Below, piece by piece: positions 26,375 to 36,423 of a stretch of DNA of 64,000 nt. A model generated the notes under the pieces. That model was not told the DNA's origin. It worked only from the letters and a program-made list of their open reading frames with translations, and ran no database searches. Every line of letters begins with the position of its first letter. Positions within the stretch are counted from its first letter, which is position 1. A program made the translations under genes and the position numbers. Source of the stretch: Fervidicoccus fontis Kam940 (GTDB taxonomy: Archaea; Thermoproteota; Thermoprotei_A; Sulfolobales; Fervidicoccaceae); contig NC_017461.1 in assembly GCF_000258425.1 (NCBI RefSeq), forward strand, positions 186,001 through 250,000, read 5' to 3'.

Positions 26375-28345
26375 CTACATCCTCTCCAATATGAGCTCTG
26401 AAAAAGCGCCAACAGATACCCTCCACCCTGAAGGTACAAATGTCGTCGTATCATATTCATCTATTAGCAACGGCCCTTCAGCTTTAAAGCCTTCATCCAA
26501 TGAATACCTGCAATATATTGGGGTTTCGATCCATTCCCCATTCATGTAAACTTTTCTGTATCCTTTTGCCCTTCCAGACGCTCTAATCTTAGGGGCTGAG
26601 AACAAAGGTTTCTCCCTCTTTGAAACTGCAAAGACTCTTGCCAGTACAACCTCTATATCACTTTCAAGCATAAATCCATAAGTTGAGAAGTGCTTTTTAT
26701 TAAAGGTCTTTTTTATCTCCTTAATATCTACGGGACTTCCAACTGGAACGGTGAGCTCCCATCCCTGTCCTACATATCTCACATCGGCATACCTAATAAA
26801 GTAATCGACTCTTCCAACCTTCTTTAAAAGCTTTTCCTCCATATTTCTATAGGCCATTTCAATGTCTTTTGGAAATGCTGTCCTATCCTCAAATCTCCAA
26901 TCTGCCATTAGAAGTCCTAAAGCACTGAAGACTCCAGGATGCGGAGGTATAACGATTTTCTTTATTCCTATCTCGTTGGCAAGCTCAGCTGCAAACTGGG
27001 GACCTGCACCGCCGAAGGCAAATAAAACGAATTCTTCTGGATCTATCCCCCTCTCAACAGTTACGAGCCTTATAGCTCTGGCCATTTCAAGGTCTGCAAG
27101 CTTTATTGATCTGTTAGCTATCTCTACAGGTTCTCCTAAAGATGAGAGAGCCTTGATAGCCAGATCTTTCCGGATCTTCATTTTGCCACCCAAGAGGCTT
27201 TCCCCTATCCTTCCAAGAACAAGATTTGCATCTGTGAGAGTTGGGTACTTGCCACCCCTATCATAGCAGGCAGGACCAGGGTCAGCACCTGCGCTCTTTG
27301 GTCCAATTCTAAGCGCTCCTGCATCATCCCTCCATATTATTGTTCCTCCGCCCGCTGAAACTTCAGCTAAGTCTATAAATGGAAATCGAACCGAGTACCC
27401 TGAGCCCTTAATCATTCTTCCATGGTTGCTCTCTCCTCCCACCTCATATTCGCTTGTTATTTCGAACTCGTAATTAACTATAGTCCCTGCCTTAGCAGTA
27501 GTACCCCCCATGTCAAAGCTTATAGCCTTATTGATACCCATCATCCTGCAAAGCTCTGCTGTAGCAACGACCCCAGCAGCAGGTCCGCTCTCGACAAGCT
27601 GGACAGGCCTCTTACTGGCCTCCTCTGCATCTACAATACCTCCTGAGCTAGACATAACCAAAAGCTCCTTTACGTTAAGCTCTTTCAGCCTCTTATTGAG
27701 CCTTTCAATATACTTAGAAATTATTGGCATTAGAGCAGCATTCACCAAAGCGGAAGAAGTCCTTTCATACTCTCTGGGCTCGGGTGATACGAGATAAGAT
27801 GGGGAGACATATTCTACATATTTGCTTAAGATCCTTTCAGCCGTCTTCTCGTGTGATGGATTTATGTAAGAATGGAGGAAAGAAATTGCCACTGAAGAGA
27901 CACCCGCTTCCTTCAATTTTGATCCTATCTCTTCGATTTGCTCCTCCCTAATTTTCTCGAGCACCCTGCCGAATGCATCTATCCTCTCATTTGCCTCAAA
28001 TATAAAATCTCTTTCAACAAGAGGCTTAGGCTTTTCGAAAAATATATCGTAGAGTTTTGGTCTGTTCTGCCTCCCTATCTCAATTACTCCCTTAAATCCC
28101 CTTGTAGTAACTAGAGAGAGTTTGGGAATCTCTATTCCAAACTGCCCTCTGATGGCATTTGTACCCAAAGTAGTAGCATGTATTACTGTTTCTCCACTGC
28201 CCAAAGCTTTTAATCCCTCTATAACAGCATCTTCTGGGCTTTTTGGAGTAGATAAAGATTTGAAGAAACCTATAGATCCGTCATCCTTTATATACACAAA
28301 ATCCGTAAATGTTCCGCCAGTATCTATTCCGACGACTTTTGGCAA
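26375..28345 (-). CDS. hyuA: N-methylhydantoinase A / 5-oxoprolinase-like subunit
   Basis: A 656-residue HyuA protein with an actin-like ATPase core. VVGIDTGGTFTDF at the N-terminus is the phosphate-binding motif, LSLVTTRGFKGVIEIGRQNRPK is a family mark, and ISFDMGGTTAK, SAGGGTI and DPGPACYDRGG are internal landmarks; FAFGGAGPQFA follows. It activates an amide bond with ATP for hydrolysis or carboxylation, with HyuB as partner. Start is TTG at 28345, supported by GGTGG with a 6-nt spacer. hyuB follows 2 bp after its stop. Confidence 0.92.
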   Translation of the reverse strand: MPKVVGIDTGGTFTDFVYIKDDGSIGFFKSLSTPKSPEDAVIEGLKALGSGETVIHATTLGTNAIRGQFGIEIPKLSLVTTRGFKGVIEIGRQNRPKLYDIFFEKPKPLVERDFIFEANERIDAFGRVLEKIREEQIEEIGSKLKEAGVSSVAISFLHSYINPSHEKTAERILSKYVEYVSPSYLVSPEPREYERTSSALVNAALMPIISKYIERLNKRLKELNVKELLVMSSSGGIVDAEEASKRPVQLVESGPAAGVVATAELCRMMGINKAISFDMGGTTAKAGTIVNYEFEITSEYEVGGESNHGRMIKGSGYSVRFPFIDLAEVSAGGGTIIWRDDAGALRIGPKSAGADPGPACYDRGGKYPTLTDANLVLGRIGESLLGGKMKIRKDLAIKALSSLGEPVEIANRSIKLADLEMARAIRLVTVERGIDPEEFVLFAFGGAGPQFAAELANEIGIKKIVIPPHPGVFSALGLLMADWRFEDRTAFPKDIEMAYRNMEEKLLKKVGRVDYFIRYADVRYVGQGWELTVPVGSPVDIKEIKKTFNKKHFSTYGFMLESDIEVVLARVFAVSKREKPLFSAPKIRASGRAKGYRKVYMNGEWIETPIYCRYSLDEGFKAEGPLLIDEYDTTTFVPSGWRVSVGAFSELILERM

Positions 28346-28637
28346 ATGATCCCACCTAATGAAGCATAAATTAATCTTGAAAATTTTGCTCTAAATAAAT
28401 TAATTGTTAATATTTCAGGGGATTGCATCAGATTTGAGATAAAAAATCAGTGTATTGTTTTTTTCATTCTTCAGCTAGTGATTTTACAATGAGTACTTTT
28501 AAAATATATATTGAAATAACATTTATCCAGAGCAAATTTCAAAAAATGGTTGAATTGCATGTAGAAATCAAGAGCAAAAAACCACTTTCATTCTGGTTTC
28601 ATAAAAAGTTAAAAAACCTCAATTTTAAAGTTTGATA

Positions 28638-29057
28638 TCAGTAATGGTACTCAATTGATATTGTGAGAGCTACACCATTGAATATCGAAGGGTTGTATAT
28701 AGTTACATATACTTCTCCCGGAAGCACAGGCACAACAAAAGTTCCGCTAGAAGATTCCCTCTGAGGAGGGTACCTAGAAAAGTAGTTTCCGTCCGGGAAC
28801 TGCTGGGAAAAGTTGCTTCCTATCCAAATATAAATGGCGCTCGTTGAACTATATGATATTTTCAAATAGCCAGCATATGGAAGTGTATAATTTAATGTAA
28901 CGTAACTCATAGAAGGTATTGCAAGCGCTTTATTCGATTCAAGCGATTCGCTATAGTTCAAGTTTGCAATATTGGAAAGCACGCTCATCTTATAATAGCT
29001 CCAAGCGAATGCGCAGATGAACAGGAGCGCTATAACGAGGAGAATGGCATTTGTCAC
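28638..29057 (-). CDS. Small membrane-anchored surface protein
   Basis: A 139-residue protein with one N-terminal membrane helix (AILLVIALLFICAFAWSYY) and a Ser/Tyr/Asn-rich, beta-predicted outside part. Several NxS/T sites (NYSE, NYTL, NFSQ) suggest glycosylation. It may be a type III-like pilin or a signal-anchored surface factor, but no class III signal motif is clear. The 292 bp downstream of hyuA's start (28346-28637) hold no gene I can support. No function can be named. Confidence 0.5.
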   Translation of the reverse strand: MTNAILLVIALLFICAFAWSYYKMSVLSNIANLNYSESLESNKALAIPSMSYVTLNYTLPYAGYLKISYSSTSAIYIWIGSNFSQQFPDGNYFSRYPPQRESSSGTFVVPVLPGEVYVTIYNPSIFNGVALTISIEYHY

Positions 29058-29235
29058 GTTAAAAGATCCTTTTCTCTCGTTTTTTCTTTCTTCACTTTGG
29101 GTTCCAGTAGATATTTTTTCTCACCATCACATAACTTAACCTCTTCTCTATCTTATATTTTTCGAAATGCCGAGGGAAACGCATTTATCTGAAATCTTTT
29201 AATTTTATATTTATTGATCTAAAAGGGCGATTGAA

Positions 29236-30144
29236 TTGGTGAGACCAAAGTTTTATGGAGTTATTACTCCATTTATAACTCCTTTTAAAGAGGATCTTTC
29301 CCTAGATTTGGATTCTGCTAGATGGCTCGCAAGGTATCAGGCAGAAGGAGGTGTTCACGGAATCTTTCCAAACAGCACTACTGGAGAATTTGTTCACCTT
29401 TCAAAAGAGGAAGCTGTAAAATTGACAGGCACGGTACTAGAAGAGGTAGGCGGGAAGGTCTGGATAATTCCAGGCATAAGCGCAAATAGCACTGAAGATA
29501 GCATATCGCTCGGAAGGATTTTTAAGAATATGGGAGTTTCTGGAACGATCATCACTCCGCCATTTTTCTTTAAAGTTTCTGGAGAGAGGCTGAAGCTTCA
29601 CTTCTCGATGGTAGCTGAAAGAGTAGACCTACCTATTATAATTTACAACATTCCTAGCGCAACTGGAATAAATATCCCAATATCGCTCTACAGGGAGCTT
29701 TCGGAGGAGTACAGCAATATAGTAGGGGCTAAGGTGACGTATGAGAACTTCACATACCTCAGGGGGCTGATCCAGGAAGTGAAGTCAGTGAGAGAAGATT
29801 TCTCAATTCTTGTAGGATTTGACGACATGCTTTTACCGAACTTAATGATGGGCGGGGATGGAGGAATAATGGCTTTAGCCAATGCGGCACCTAAGATTCA
29901 TAGGAATGTGTACGACTTTTGGAGAGAGGGAAGTTTTGAAAAGGCATTGGAATGGTGGAAAAAGTTGCTTGAGCTCACTAAGGTCTACGACATTTCCACA
30001 TCTTTTCCAACAGCTGTGAAAACGCTTCTAAGTGTAATGGGATCGCCAGTAAAGCCCTACGTTAGACCTCCTTTAACTCCTGAGAGAGATGAAGTTGTTC
30101 AAAAAGTAAGAAAAATAGCGGAGAGCTTGGGCTTGAAAATTTAA
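29236..30144 (+). CDS. DHDPS/KDG-aldolase family lyase
   Basis: A 302-residue class I aldolase of the dihydrodipicolinate synthase family. The family motifs are GVHGIFPNSTTGEF (substrate phosphate or carboxylate loop), IIYNIPSATGINI with the conserved Tyr, and GAKVTYENF with the Schiff-base Lys near residue 161. Members include DapA, N-acetylneuraminate lyase and 2-keto-3-deoxy-sugar acid aldolases. No lysine-biosynthesis gene is near; the neighbours are an AOR and an Fe-ADH, which would suit processing of an aldehyde product. Start is TTG 29236 or GTG 29239. Confidence 0.85.
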   Translation: MVRPKFYGVITPFITPFKEDLSLDLDSARWLARYQAEGGVHGIFPNSTTGEFVHLSKEEAVKLTGTVLEEVGGKVWIIPGISANSTEDSISLGRIFKNMGVSGTIITPPFFFKVSGERLKLHFSMVAERVDLPIIIYNIPSATGINIPISLYRELSEEYSNIVGAKVTYENFTYLRGLIQEVKSVREDFSILVGFDDMLLPNLMMGGDGGIMALANAAPKIHRNVYDFWREGSFEKALEWWKKLLELTKVYDISTSFPTAVKTLLSVMGSPVKPYVRPPLTPERDEVVQKVRKIAESLGLKI

Positions 30145-30168
30145 TAATAAAAGTTTTTTTAAAAAAAA

Positions 30169-32007
30169 TTACCCCCAGAGGTCTTTAGCTTGCTTTAAAA
30201 GCCCCAGCTCTTCAAGCTTTTCTTTCATAGGCTTTCCAGTAACAGGATCGATTTTTCTCATAGCATAATAATGCCTCAGCATTTCCTCAATATTCGGGAC
30301 ATTCCCCTGAGTCCCTCCTCTTTTTATGGACCTGAGGATTATTTTTGGAAGCTTTTCATCTTCTTTTCTCATTCCAAGTCTCAGGTTTATGCTTCTCTTT
30401 ATATTGTAGATCCTCTCACCCAATACATTGAACTCTTTAGGCTCAACCTTCACTCCAGTTATTGCTGAATAGAATTTTGATATCGTTGTAAGAGAATTTG
30501 CGGAGAACTTACATAGTATAAGCGAGTCGTAAACTTCTCTAACATTTTGGAACTTTATAAAAGACTCCACCTTCTCTGGATTGGAAGCAAACCTATCTGT
30601 CTGCCTGATTCCGAGCTCAGGTATCTCCTGTCCAATCTCAACAGTAAAGTAATCAGGTCTCATGTGACACGCTCCTCTAGTGCTTGTTGCGTATGTTAAT
30701 GCTTGCATCGAAAAAGCCCTGGGATCATGCATAGGTATTTCAAGCCCCTTTACAACAGCTACTTCTCCATCTTCTATGCCCAGCTTACTTGCAGCAACTT
30801 TCGTTCCCTCTGCGAGAATCCCTCCAATGCTCTTTCTATTTGCTATCATGTGAACAAGCTCTATAGCTACATCCTTATCTCCCCATTTAGCTTCCAATCC
30901 TCCTAGCTTTTCCTTGGTGAGCTTCCCCTTTTCATATGCATTCATCGCAAAAGCTACGGATGCTCCTGCGGAAATTGTGTCCATCCCATAGGCATTGCAG
31001 AGGTAGTTTATATATATCAATGCATCTAAATCATCAATACCGCATAGAGGACCAAAAGCCGCAGCGGTCTCATACTCTAAAGTATCAGCCTTTTCTAAGC
31101 CATATTTACCGAACTCAATTTCCTTGCCGCACGCGATCGGGCATCCCGTGCATGCGATTGGCTTCACATAATATTTCTCTCTTAGGGCCTTCCCATTAAG
31201 TTTGTATGCTGGAAATATTGAATCCTGGTAGTATTTAGTAGGGACGTCTCCATAGGACATTCCGGCTGCGACATAATCTAAAGTACCGTAAAGGCGAGAC
31301 ATATGGGTTGTGGGGTTTGACTCAATTTCTGCTATTGCTTTAGGCAGGAGCTCAGAAAATGTCTTGGGATCCGCAATCGGCGGCTCCATGTTCCCGTATA
31401 CTGCTACAGCCTTAAGATTCTTCGATCCCATAACTGCCCCCATTCCTGTCCTCCCAGCAGCTTTTCCCTCGTCATTGATTACTGCTGCAAATTTGACCAT
31501 ATTTTCCCCTGCAGGTCCTATAGATGCCACCTTAACATCCCTGCCGAGCTCATCCCTTATCGCTTCTTGAGTCTCATACGTAGTTAGTCCCCACAGGTCG
31601 GATGCGTCCTTTATTTCTGCCTCTCCGTTATGGACAAATAGGTATACAGGCTTGCTGGATCTTCCCACAAATAGTATTCCGTCGTAGCCGCTCAGCTTTA
31701 AGGATGCAGGAAAATGTCCCCCTGCAGTCGACTCTCCCCACAGCCCAGTAAGCGGGGATTTTGCACAGATAGCGTATCTGCTAGATGAGGGAACTTTACT
31801 TCCAGTAAATGAACCTGTTATAAAGAGGAGCGGCGAATCAGGAGAAAGCGGATCCAGATCTCTGGTAAGGATGTCATAAAGCAGTGCTGCTGCAAGCCCT
31901 GAGCCTCCTACAAAGCTCTTTGCCATTTCTTCGCTTAGTTCGAGCGTTTTAATTGTGCCTGTGCTCAGATCGACTTTAAGTATTTTTCCATGAAATCCTC
32001 CTATCAT
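30169..32007 (-). CDS. Aldehyde:ferredoxin oxidoreductase (second copy)
   Basis: A complete AOR of about 612 residues. It opens with GGFHGKILKVDLSTG, contains AAGRTGMGAVMGSKNLKAVAV, and binds [4Fe-4S] through CTGCPIACGKEI (near residue 286), with a fourth Cys in SLILCKFSANS. It oxidises aldehydes to acids with reduction of ferredoxin using a tungstopterin. I start at ATG 32007 because GGGTGG ends 5 nt upstream; the GTG at 32016 falls within that motif. The iron ADH gene ends 2 bp upstream, so alcohol to aldehyde to acid is the probable shared route. No moaD or radical SAM gene accompanies this copy. Confidence 0.93.
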   Translation of the reverse strand: MIGGFHGKILKVDLSTGTIKTLELSEEMAKSFVGGSGLAAALLYDILTRDLDPLSPDSPLLFITGSFTGSKVPSSSRYAICAKSPLTGLWGESTAGGHFPASLKLSGYDGILFVGRSSKPVYLFVHNGEAEIKDASDLWGLTTYETQEAIRDELGRDVKVASIGPAGENMVKFAAVINDEGKAAGRTGMGAVMGSKNLKAVAVYGNMEPPIADPKTFSELLPKAIAEIESNPTTHMSRLYGTLDYVAAGMSYGDVPTKYYQDSIFPAYKLNGKALREKYYVKPIACTGCPIACGKEIEFGKYGLEKADTLEYETAAAFGPLCGIDDLDALIYINYLCNAYGMDTISAGASVAFAMNAYEKGKLTKEKLGGLEAKWGDKDVAIELVHMIANRKSIGGILAEGTKVAASKLGIEDGEVAVVKGLEIPMHDPRAFSMQALTYATSTRGACHMRPDYFTVEIGQEIPELGIRQTDRFASNPEKVESFIKFQNVREVYDSLILCKFSANSLTTISKFYSAITGVKVEPKEFNVLGERIYNIKRSINLRLGMRKEDEKLPKIILRSIKRGGTQGNVPNIEEMLRHYYAMRKIDPVTGKPMKEKLEELGLLKQAKDLWG

Positions 32008-32009
32008 AA

Positions 32010-33251
32010 TTACCACCCATACTCTCCTTTTAATGCGTTAAGAAACAGCTCTTTAACTTCCTCAATAGAAATAGGCCTTGGAGACATTGGAGTGCATATA
32101 TCTTCATATGCGTATTCTGCCAATACATCGAGCTTTTCTCTGAGCTTTGCCTCATCCACTCCTAGATCCTTTAGAGTTAATGGAGCTTTGACCTGCTTGA
32201 AGAAGTCCAAGAACTTTAAAACAAGTGCTTTTTGCAGCGGCTCTTCATTCACCCCAAGCTCCTTTGCAAGTTCTGTATATTTATCAGAGACCTCAGCGTA
32301 AAAGCCAATGACATACGGTATGAAGACTCCAACTGCGAAGCCATGATGTATTGAGAAGACTTTTCCCAACGAATGACCCAAGCTGTGAGTGAGTGCTATT
32401 CCTCCATTGCTAAAAGCTAATCCTGCCATCGTAGCAGCCTCATGGATTTTCAGTCTAGCCTCTATATCATCTGAATGCGAAAGAACTCTCGGAAGCCATC
32501 TCATAATCAACTTTATGGCGCCTATCGCTAAGAAATCGGTCATTTCAAATGAAGAATGGGTTAAGTAGCTATCTACAGCATGAGCAAATGCATCAAGTGC
32601 GGTTCCTAATGTAAGCTTTGGAGGAAGCCCCACGACAAAAGAGGGATCAAGGACTGCAAAATCTGGAACGAGCTCTGGATGGACGACTGAGAACTTTCTA
32701 GGTGGGGAATAAGACTCATCGGTGATCACTGCTGCAGAAGTTGCCTCGGAACCTGTTCCGCTTGTCGTAGGAATTGCTGCAAAGAGAGCTTTATTTCTTA
32801 ATCCGAGAGGGGCCATAGGGTTTATAAGCTTAAAATCAATATCTGGTCTTTCATAAAGTGCCCATGCAACCTTTGAGGTGTCAATAGCGCTCCCGCCGCC
32901 AACAGCGACAATTAAATCTGCATCAAACTGTTCCATAGCTTGAGCACAAGGCTTAAGCGTAGATATGGGGGGTTCTGGAACGACCTTATCCCATACGGTG
33001 GTATTGAATCCAAATGATTGAAGAACCCTGCCTACTCCAAATGCCATGGGCTTAATATACGGATCGGTCACGATGAACGCTCTTTTCTTTTTTAAAGCTG
33101 ATGAAACACTCGACGCGAACATAGGAGTGGCGGCGAGGCCCATAAATATTCTTGGAGAAATGAACGTCGTTATTAGCGTTCTACCTTCTGGGGAATATGC
33201 AAACTGTAAATATTGTCTAACAACTGGTTTATATAGATACCAATTCGACAT
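32010..33251 (-). CDS. Iron-containing (group III) alcohol dehydrogenase
   Basis: A 413-residue protein. The NAD(P)-binding GGGSAIDTSK and TSGTGSEAT motifs are clear, and the metal ligands lie in DAFAHAVDSYLTH, HSLGHSLGKVFSIHHG. These enzymes oxidise alcohols or reduce aldehydes and ketones. It is first in an operon with the second AOR (2 bp between stop and the next ATG). A duplicated 10-bp element flanks the TATA-like box just before its ATG, so expression is probably regulated. The start ATG at 33251 would give a short or absent leader. Confidence 0.92.
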   Translation of the reverse strand: MSNWYLYKPVVRQYLQFAYSPEGRTLITTFISPRIFMGLAATPMFASSVSSALKKKRAFIVTDPYIKPMAFGVGRVLQSFGFNTTVWDKVVPEPPISTLKPCAQAMEQFDADLIVAVGGGSAIDTSKVAWALYERPDIDFKLINPMAPLGLRNKALFAAIPTTSGTGSEATSAAVITDESYSPPRKFSVVHPELVPDFAVLDPSFVVGLPPKLTLGTALDAFAHAVDSYLTHSSFEMTDFLAIGAIKLIMRWLPRVLSHSDDIEARLKIHEAATMAGLAFSNGGIALTHSLGHSLGKVFSIHHGFAVGVFIPYVIGFYAEVSDKYTELAKELGVNEEPLQKALVLKFLDFFKQVKAPLTLKDLGVDEAKLREKLDVLAEYAYEDICTPMSPRPISIEEVKELFLNALKGEYGW

Positions 33252-33252
33252 G

Positions 33253-33302
33253 GTTAGAACACCTTTATATATCTTTATTATTTATAATTATAGTTAGAAC
33301 AC
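33253..33302 (-). promoter_or_regulatory. Duplicated GTGTTCTAAC element at the Fe-ADH promoter
   Basis: On the minus strand GTGTTCTAAC occurs twice, at 33302-33293 and 33262-33253, 40 bp apart, which is close to four DNA turns. Between them lies the TATA-like tract at about 33265-33292. The downstream copy abuts the ADH start codon. Two identical sites on the same face of the helix around a TATA box are typical of repressor or activator operators. The regulator is unknown. Confidence 0.6.
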
Positions 33303-33360
33303 TTATAAAAAACTTTTTAATATGACTTATCAAAGGATTTAAAAATAATTACAAAAATAA

Positions 33361-36231
33361 TTAAAGTTTTTTCTTCCAGATACCTAAAATAAGCAATGAT
33401 GCGACTACCGCAAGTGTTATGCATAACACAATTATTCCCATCAAAGAGCCTTTTTCGGAACCGACAGTCTGCGAATTGGATAAAGTGCTCGTTGAGCTGT
33501 TCTGAAGATTCTCTTTCTCTTCGCTTTGAGAAGTGCATGTCCCGTTGTAGGTGCAGGCCTCAGTTGTTTGGTTCTCAAAAGTGTTTGAGGAAACGTTTCC
33601 CAATCCTGATTTCAGACCTTCAAATTTAACTTCAACATATGCGGGGATTATGCCAGAGCTTGAATAAGCTCTGAGGAATAGACTCAAGCTTGTAGAGTTA
33701 CTTACCTGTATCGTTACCAGGGAAATCCCATTGCTAGAACTGCAATTTTCGCTGCTGTAAGATCCTTCTATTCTCGTTACTTCTACATTACTCGAAGTTG
33801 GATGGAGTATTAAAATGTATACAATACCTGGAGATTCCGCATTTATAGAAATTACCGAGCTACCCTCTTCATTCAAGATCATGCTCATGTTCTCTAATTC
33901 TTCACCTCCTATGCTATTCAGGATGTATTCCGCCCTACTCGCAAGATCTGAAGGAATTAGCACGTCTCCGAGCAAGGTCATATTGGGATAGAAGCTCCAA
34001 CTTTCAACCCAATTTATGGCTTGAGTAAGTAGCTGCTCCGAAGTGTTGGTGTTGAATGACTCTAAATTGAAGCTGAAGTATACTGAACGGTATCCATTAT
34101 CGCTCCAGAACTTATCATAGGCAATTATCCCGGCGAGCCCATCGCTTGATATTGCCACGATTTTTGGCTGATATGCTCCGAGAAGGGCTTCCATCAAACT
34201 TTCTGGGATTCTTAATGTTATATTGAATTTCCCAATTCCGGGAATTTTAAAGGAGATATTAAGATCATTTCCGTAAATAGAAGATGTTTGAACCGCTTCA
34301 TAAATGAGAAGCATATCAGTAAAGGAAAAATTGCGATAATTTGATAGATTACTCCCGTTTGAGTTAGAAAGGTTTACAGTTGGCCATTTTGAAAAATTGA
34401 TTTTATTTGATACTATAAAGTCAATATCCTGGGGGAAAGCCAGTTGCCATCCTACTTCTGTATATAAAAAAGGAGAACCGTTTTGGCTTCTTTGGTTGTC
34501 AAATTCAAAATTTTCTGGCAACGAAAGGCCCATTTTCTGAGCATCTGAGGTTGAGTTTAACTTCCCGCTGAACTGAACAAACGGAATCTGAAGAGGAATT
34601 GATCCTATCATCTCAGCTACTTGAGGATCAGCGTTAATGCAAAAGAAGTTTGACACCTCATCTTTTACATATTCGAATAAGGTAAGCTGCGGAATGCCAA
34701 GAAGAGTTGCCAAGTTGTCGAGGCTAGATAAATTTGACGTATTATAGTCTATGTTTCCTTTAGCTCCTACTTTTGTCTTTTCGCTACAAGATTCCCAAAT
34801 TACCCAATCGCTGAGAGATCCCTGTGTAGCTATTAGACCGGCATGGTGTTGACTGACATAGCTTGAAAGTGCACCAAGAGCTCCATTGTCCTTTAAATCC
34901 CAATCGAGGAGAGTTGAGCTCTCCAAGCCTAAATACAAATTGCTTAAGATGATCGCATTCGGCTCATATTCTTCAAGTGCTGAGCTCAAATCGCTCGAAT
35001 CTGTTATGTATATTCTATATTGCTTTCCTATTAAATTCCAGTAATGAAATTGCAATGCTCCTAGACTGTTGTGCTCACTTGCCTCGGTCCAGGAGTCGTT
35101 TATGTTATTGATAAGACCTTGGGAAAGATTATATGAAGAGATTGAATTGATAAAGCTACTTGTACTATTGTAGATTAGCCAAAGCTTAACGCTGGGATCA
35201 ACGATGAGAATTTTGTTCGTACTAGAGCTGTTGTAAACATAGTACATACCTGCCAAAGATTCTGATGTATTGTTGTAAATGTCACTCGCCATTGATTTGT
35301 AAACTACATAGTTGCCAGGTTCTTGACCTGGTATTTGTGTTTCAATTGCTTCGATAGTTGAAGTTATATTGGGAATACTAGCATTTATTCCAAAGCTACT
35401 TAGCTTTGAAGCTATTCCCTGAAGATAGCTGTTGATCTCTTCAACGCTATTTTCTATCCCTGTGCTCAACTCTTCTGAGTGCGCACTTATCCATAGTCCT
35501 CCAGATATGCTGTACTCTATGCTCAAAGAACTAAGCGGATTTTCTCCGACTGCTACAGCAATTAAATTTAGTGGCATGCCGGAGCCTAAGGACAGCCCAT
35601 CAGGAAGAAATATCGGCATACTTAGTGAAGATTGAGTAAAGTTTTGAGAATTTGGAATGAAAATGAAGGTAATCGGAGGAAGCATGCTATGATTTTCTCC
35701 ATAACTGACATTATAAGAGTCTTCATAAATAATAATCCCGTTTTTAACAACCTTATAGCTTACGCTTGAAATTACAGAGACGGTATAATTTGTGGTATAT
35801 CTTAAAATTGGGGAAATATATACAGCAGAAAAGTTCTTCGTAATAAGTCCAGGTATATAAGCAACACTCCATCCGGGATAGAAGGGAATTGAATTGAATG
35901 TGTAGTTTATGAGCTCTTGCTGGGGGAATTTTAGCCCCATATATGCCCCCAAACATGCTGGACAGATGTCACCTTCAATTCCGACTGTTATGTTTATGCT
36001 CACTTCCACGCTATAGCTTTCATTTCCATTAATAAAAATTAGGACAGGCTGTAGCGAGGAGACTTCATTAGAAGCAGGATACTGGTATATAGAAGGCTGA
36101 AATGCACATTGGCTTTCATTCGCAATTGAAGATGAAGATACAATTAGAGATGACAAATATGTTATTGTTATAATAAAAACTGAAAAAAATAAAACTCTCT
36201 TTGCAATTAAGGAGTTCTCAGACATGCGCAT
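33361..36231 (-). CDS. Large cell-surface glycoprotein, anchored at both ends of the reading frame
   Basis: A 956-residue protein. The N-terminus has a signal peptide or anchor helix (VLFFSVFIITITYLSSLIV) and the C-terminus a second membrane helix (GSLMGIIVLCITLAVVASLL) followed by KKK. Between them is a Ser/Thr/Asn-rich exterior of about 880 residues with many NxS/T sites and a Ser/Thr-rich stalk before the C-terminal helix. I see no enzymatic motif. It could be an S-layer or adhesion-like protein. It has no close operon partner; both flanks are more than 100 bp away. Confidence 0.65.
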   Translation of the reverse strand: MRMSENSLIAKRVLFFSVFIITITYLSSLIVSSSSIANESQCAFQPSIYQYPASNEVSSLQPVLIFINGNESYSVEVSINITVGIEGDICPACLGAYMGLKFPQQELINYTFNSIPFYPGWSVAYIPGLITKNFSAVYISPILRYTTNYTVSVISSVSYKVVKNGIIIYEDSYNVSYGENHSMLPPITFIFIPNSQNFTQSSLSMPIFLPDGLSLGSGMPLNLIAVAVGENPLSSLSIEYSISGGLWISAHSEELSTGIENSVEEINSYLQGIASKLSSFGINASIPNITSTIEAIETQIPGQEPGNYVVYKSMASDIYNNTSESLAGMYYVYNSSSTNKILIVDPSVKLWLIYNSTSSFINSISSYNLSQGLINNINDSWTEASEHNSLGALQFHYWNLIGKQYRIYITDSSDLSSALEEYEPNAIILSNLYLGLESSTLLDWDLKDNGALGALSSYVSQHHAGLIATQGSLSDWVIWESCSEKTKVGAKGNIDYNTSNLSSLDNLATLLGIPQLTLFEYVKDEVSNFFCINADPQVAEMIGSIPLQIPFVQFSGKLNSTSDAQKMGLSLPENFEFDNQRSQNGSPFLYTEVGWQLAFPQDIDFIVSNKINFSKWPTVNLSNSNGSNLSNYRNFSFTDMLLIYEAVQTSSIYGNDLNISFKIPGIGKFNITLRIPESLMEALLGAYQPKIVAISSDGLAGIIAYDKFWSDNGYRSVYFSFNLESFNTNTSEQLLTQAINWVESWSFYPNMTLLGDVLIPSDLASRAEYILNSIGGEELENMSMILNEEGSSVISINAESPGIVYILILHPTSSNVEVTRIEGSYSSENCSSSNGISLVTIQVSNSTSLSLFLRAYSSSGIIPAYVEVKFEGLKSGLGNVSSNTFENQTTEACTYNGTCTSQSEEKENLQNSSTSTLSNSQTVGSEKGSLMGIIVLCITLAVVASLLILGIWKKKL

Positions 36232-36423
36232 CTATCTCTTTAAAAAAATTTTATTGCAAATTAGATAAATATTATTAAAAATTTTATTTTTTGTGATTTT
36301 TATTAAATATACTAACCTAAGTTGATCTCTTTATTAATATAACCAGTGTAAAAACATATGTTTAAAAGTGATATAATCCAGGTTGAGGTTTACTTTTAGC
36401 GAAAAATTCTTTAAATTATAGAG

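Noticed and set aside
28450-28635. A 61-codon frame in the gap after hyuA
   Set aside because: Low-complexity Lys/Phe-rich translation, no ribosome-binding motif and no family likeness.
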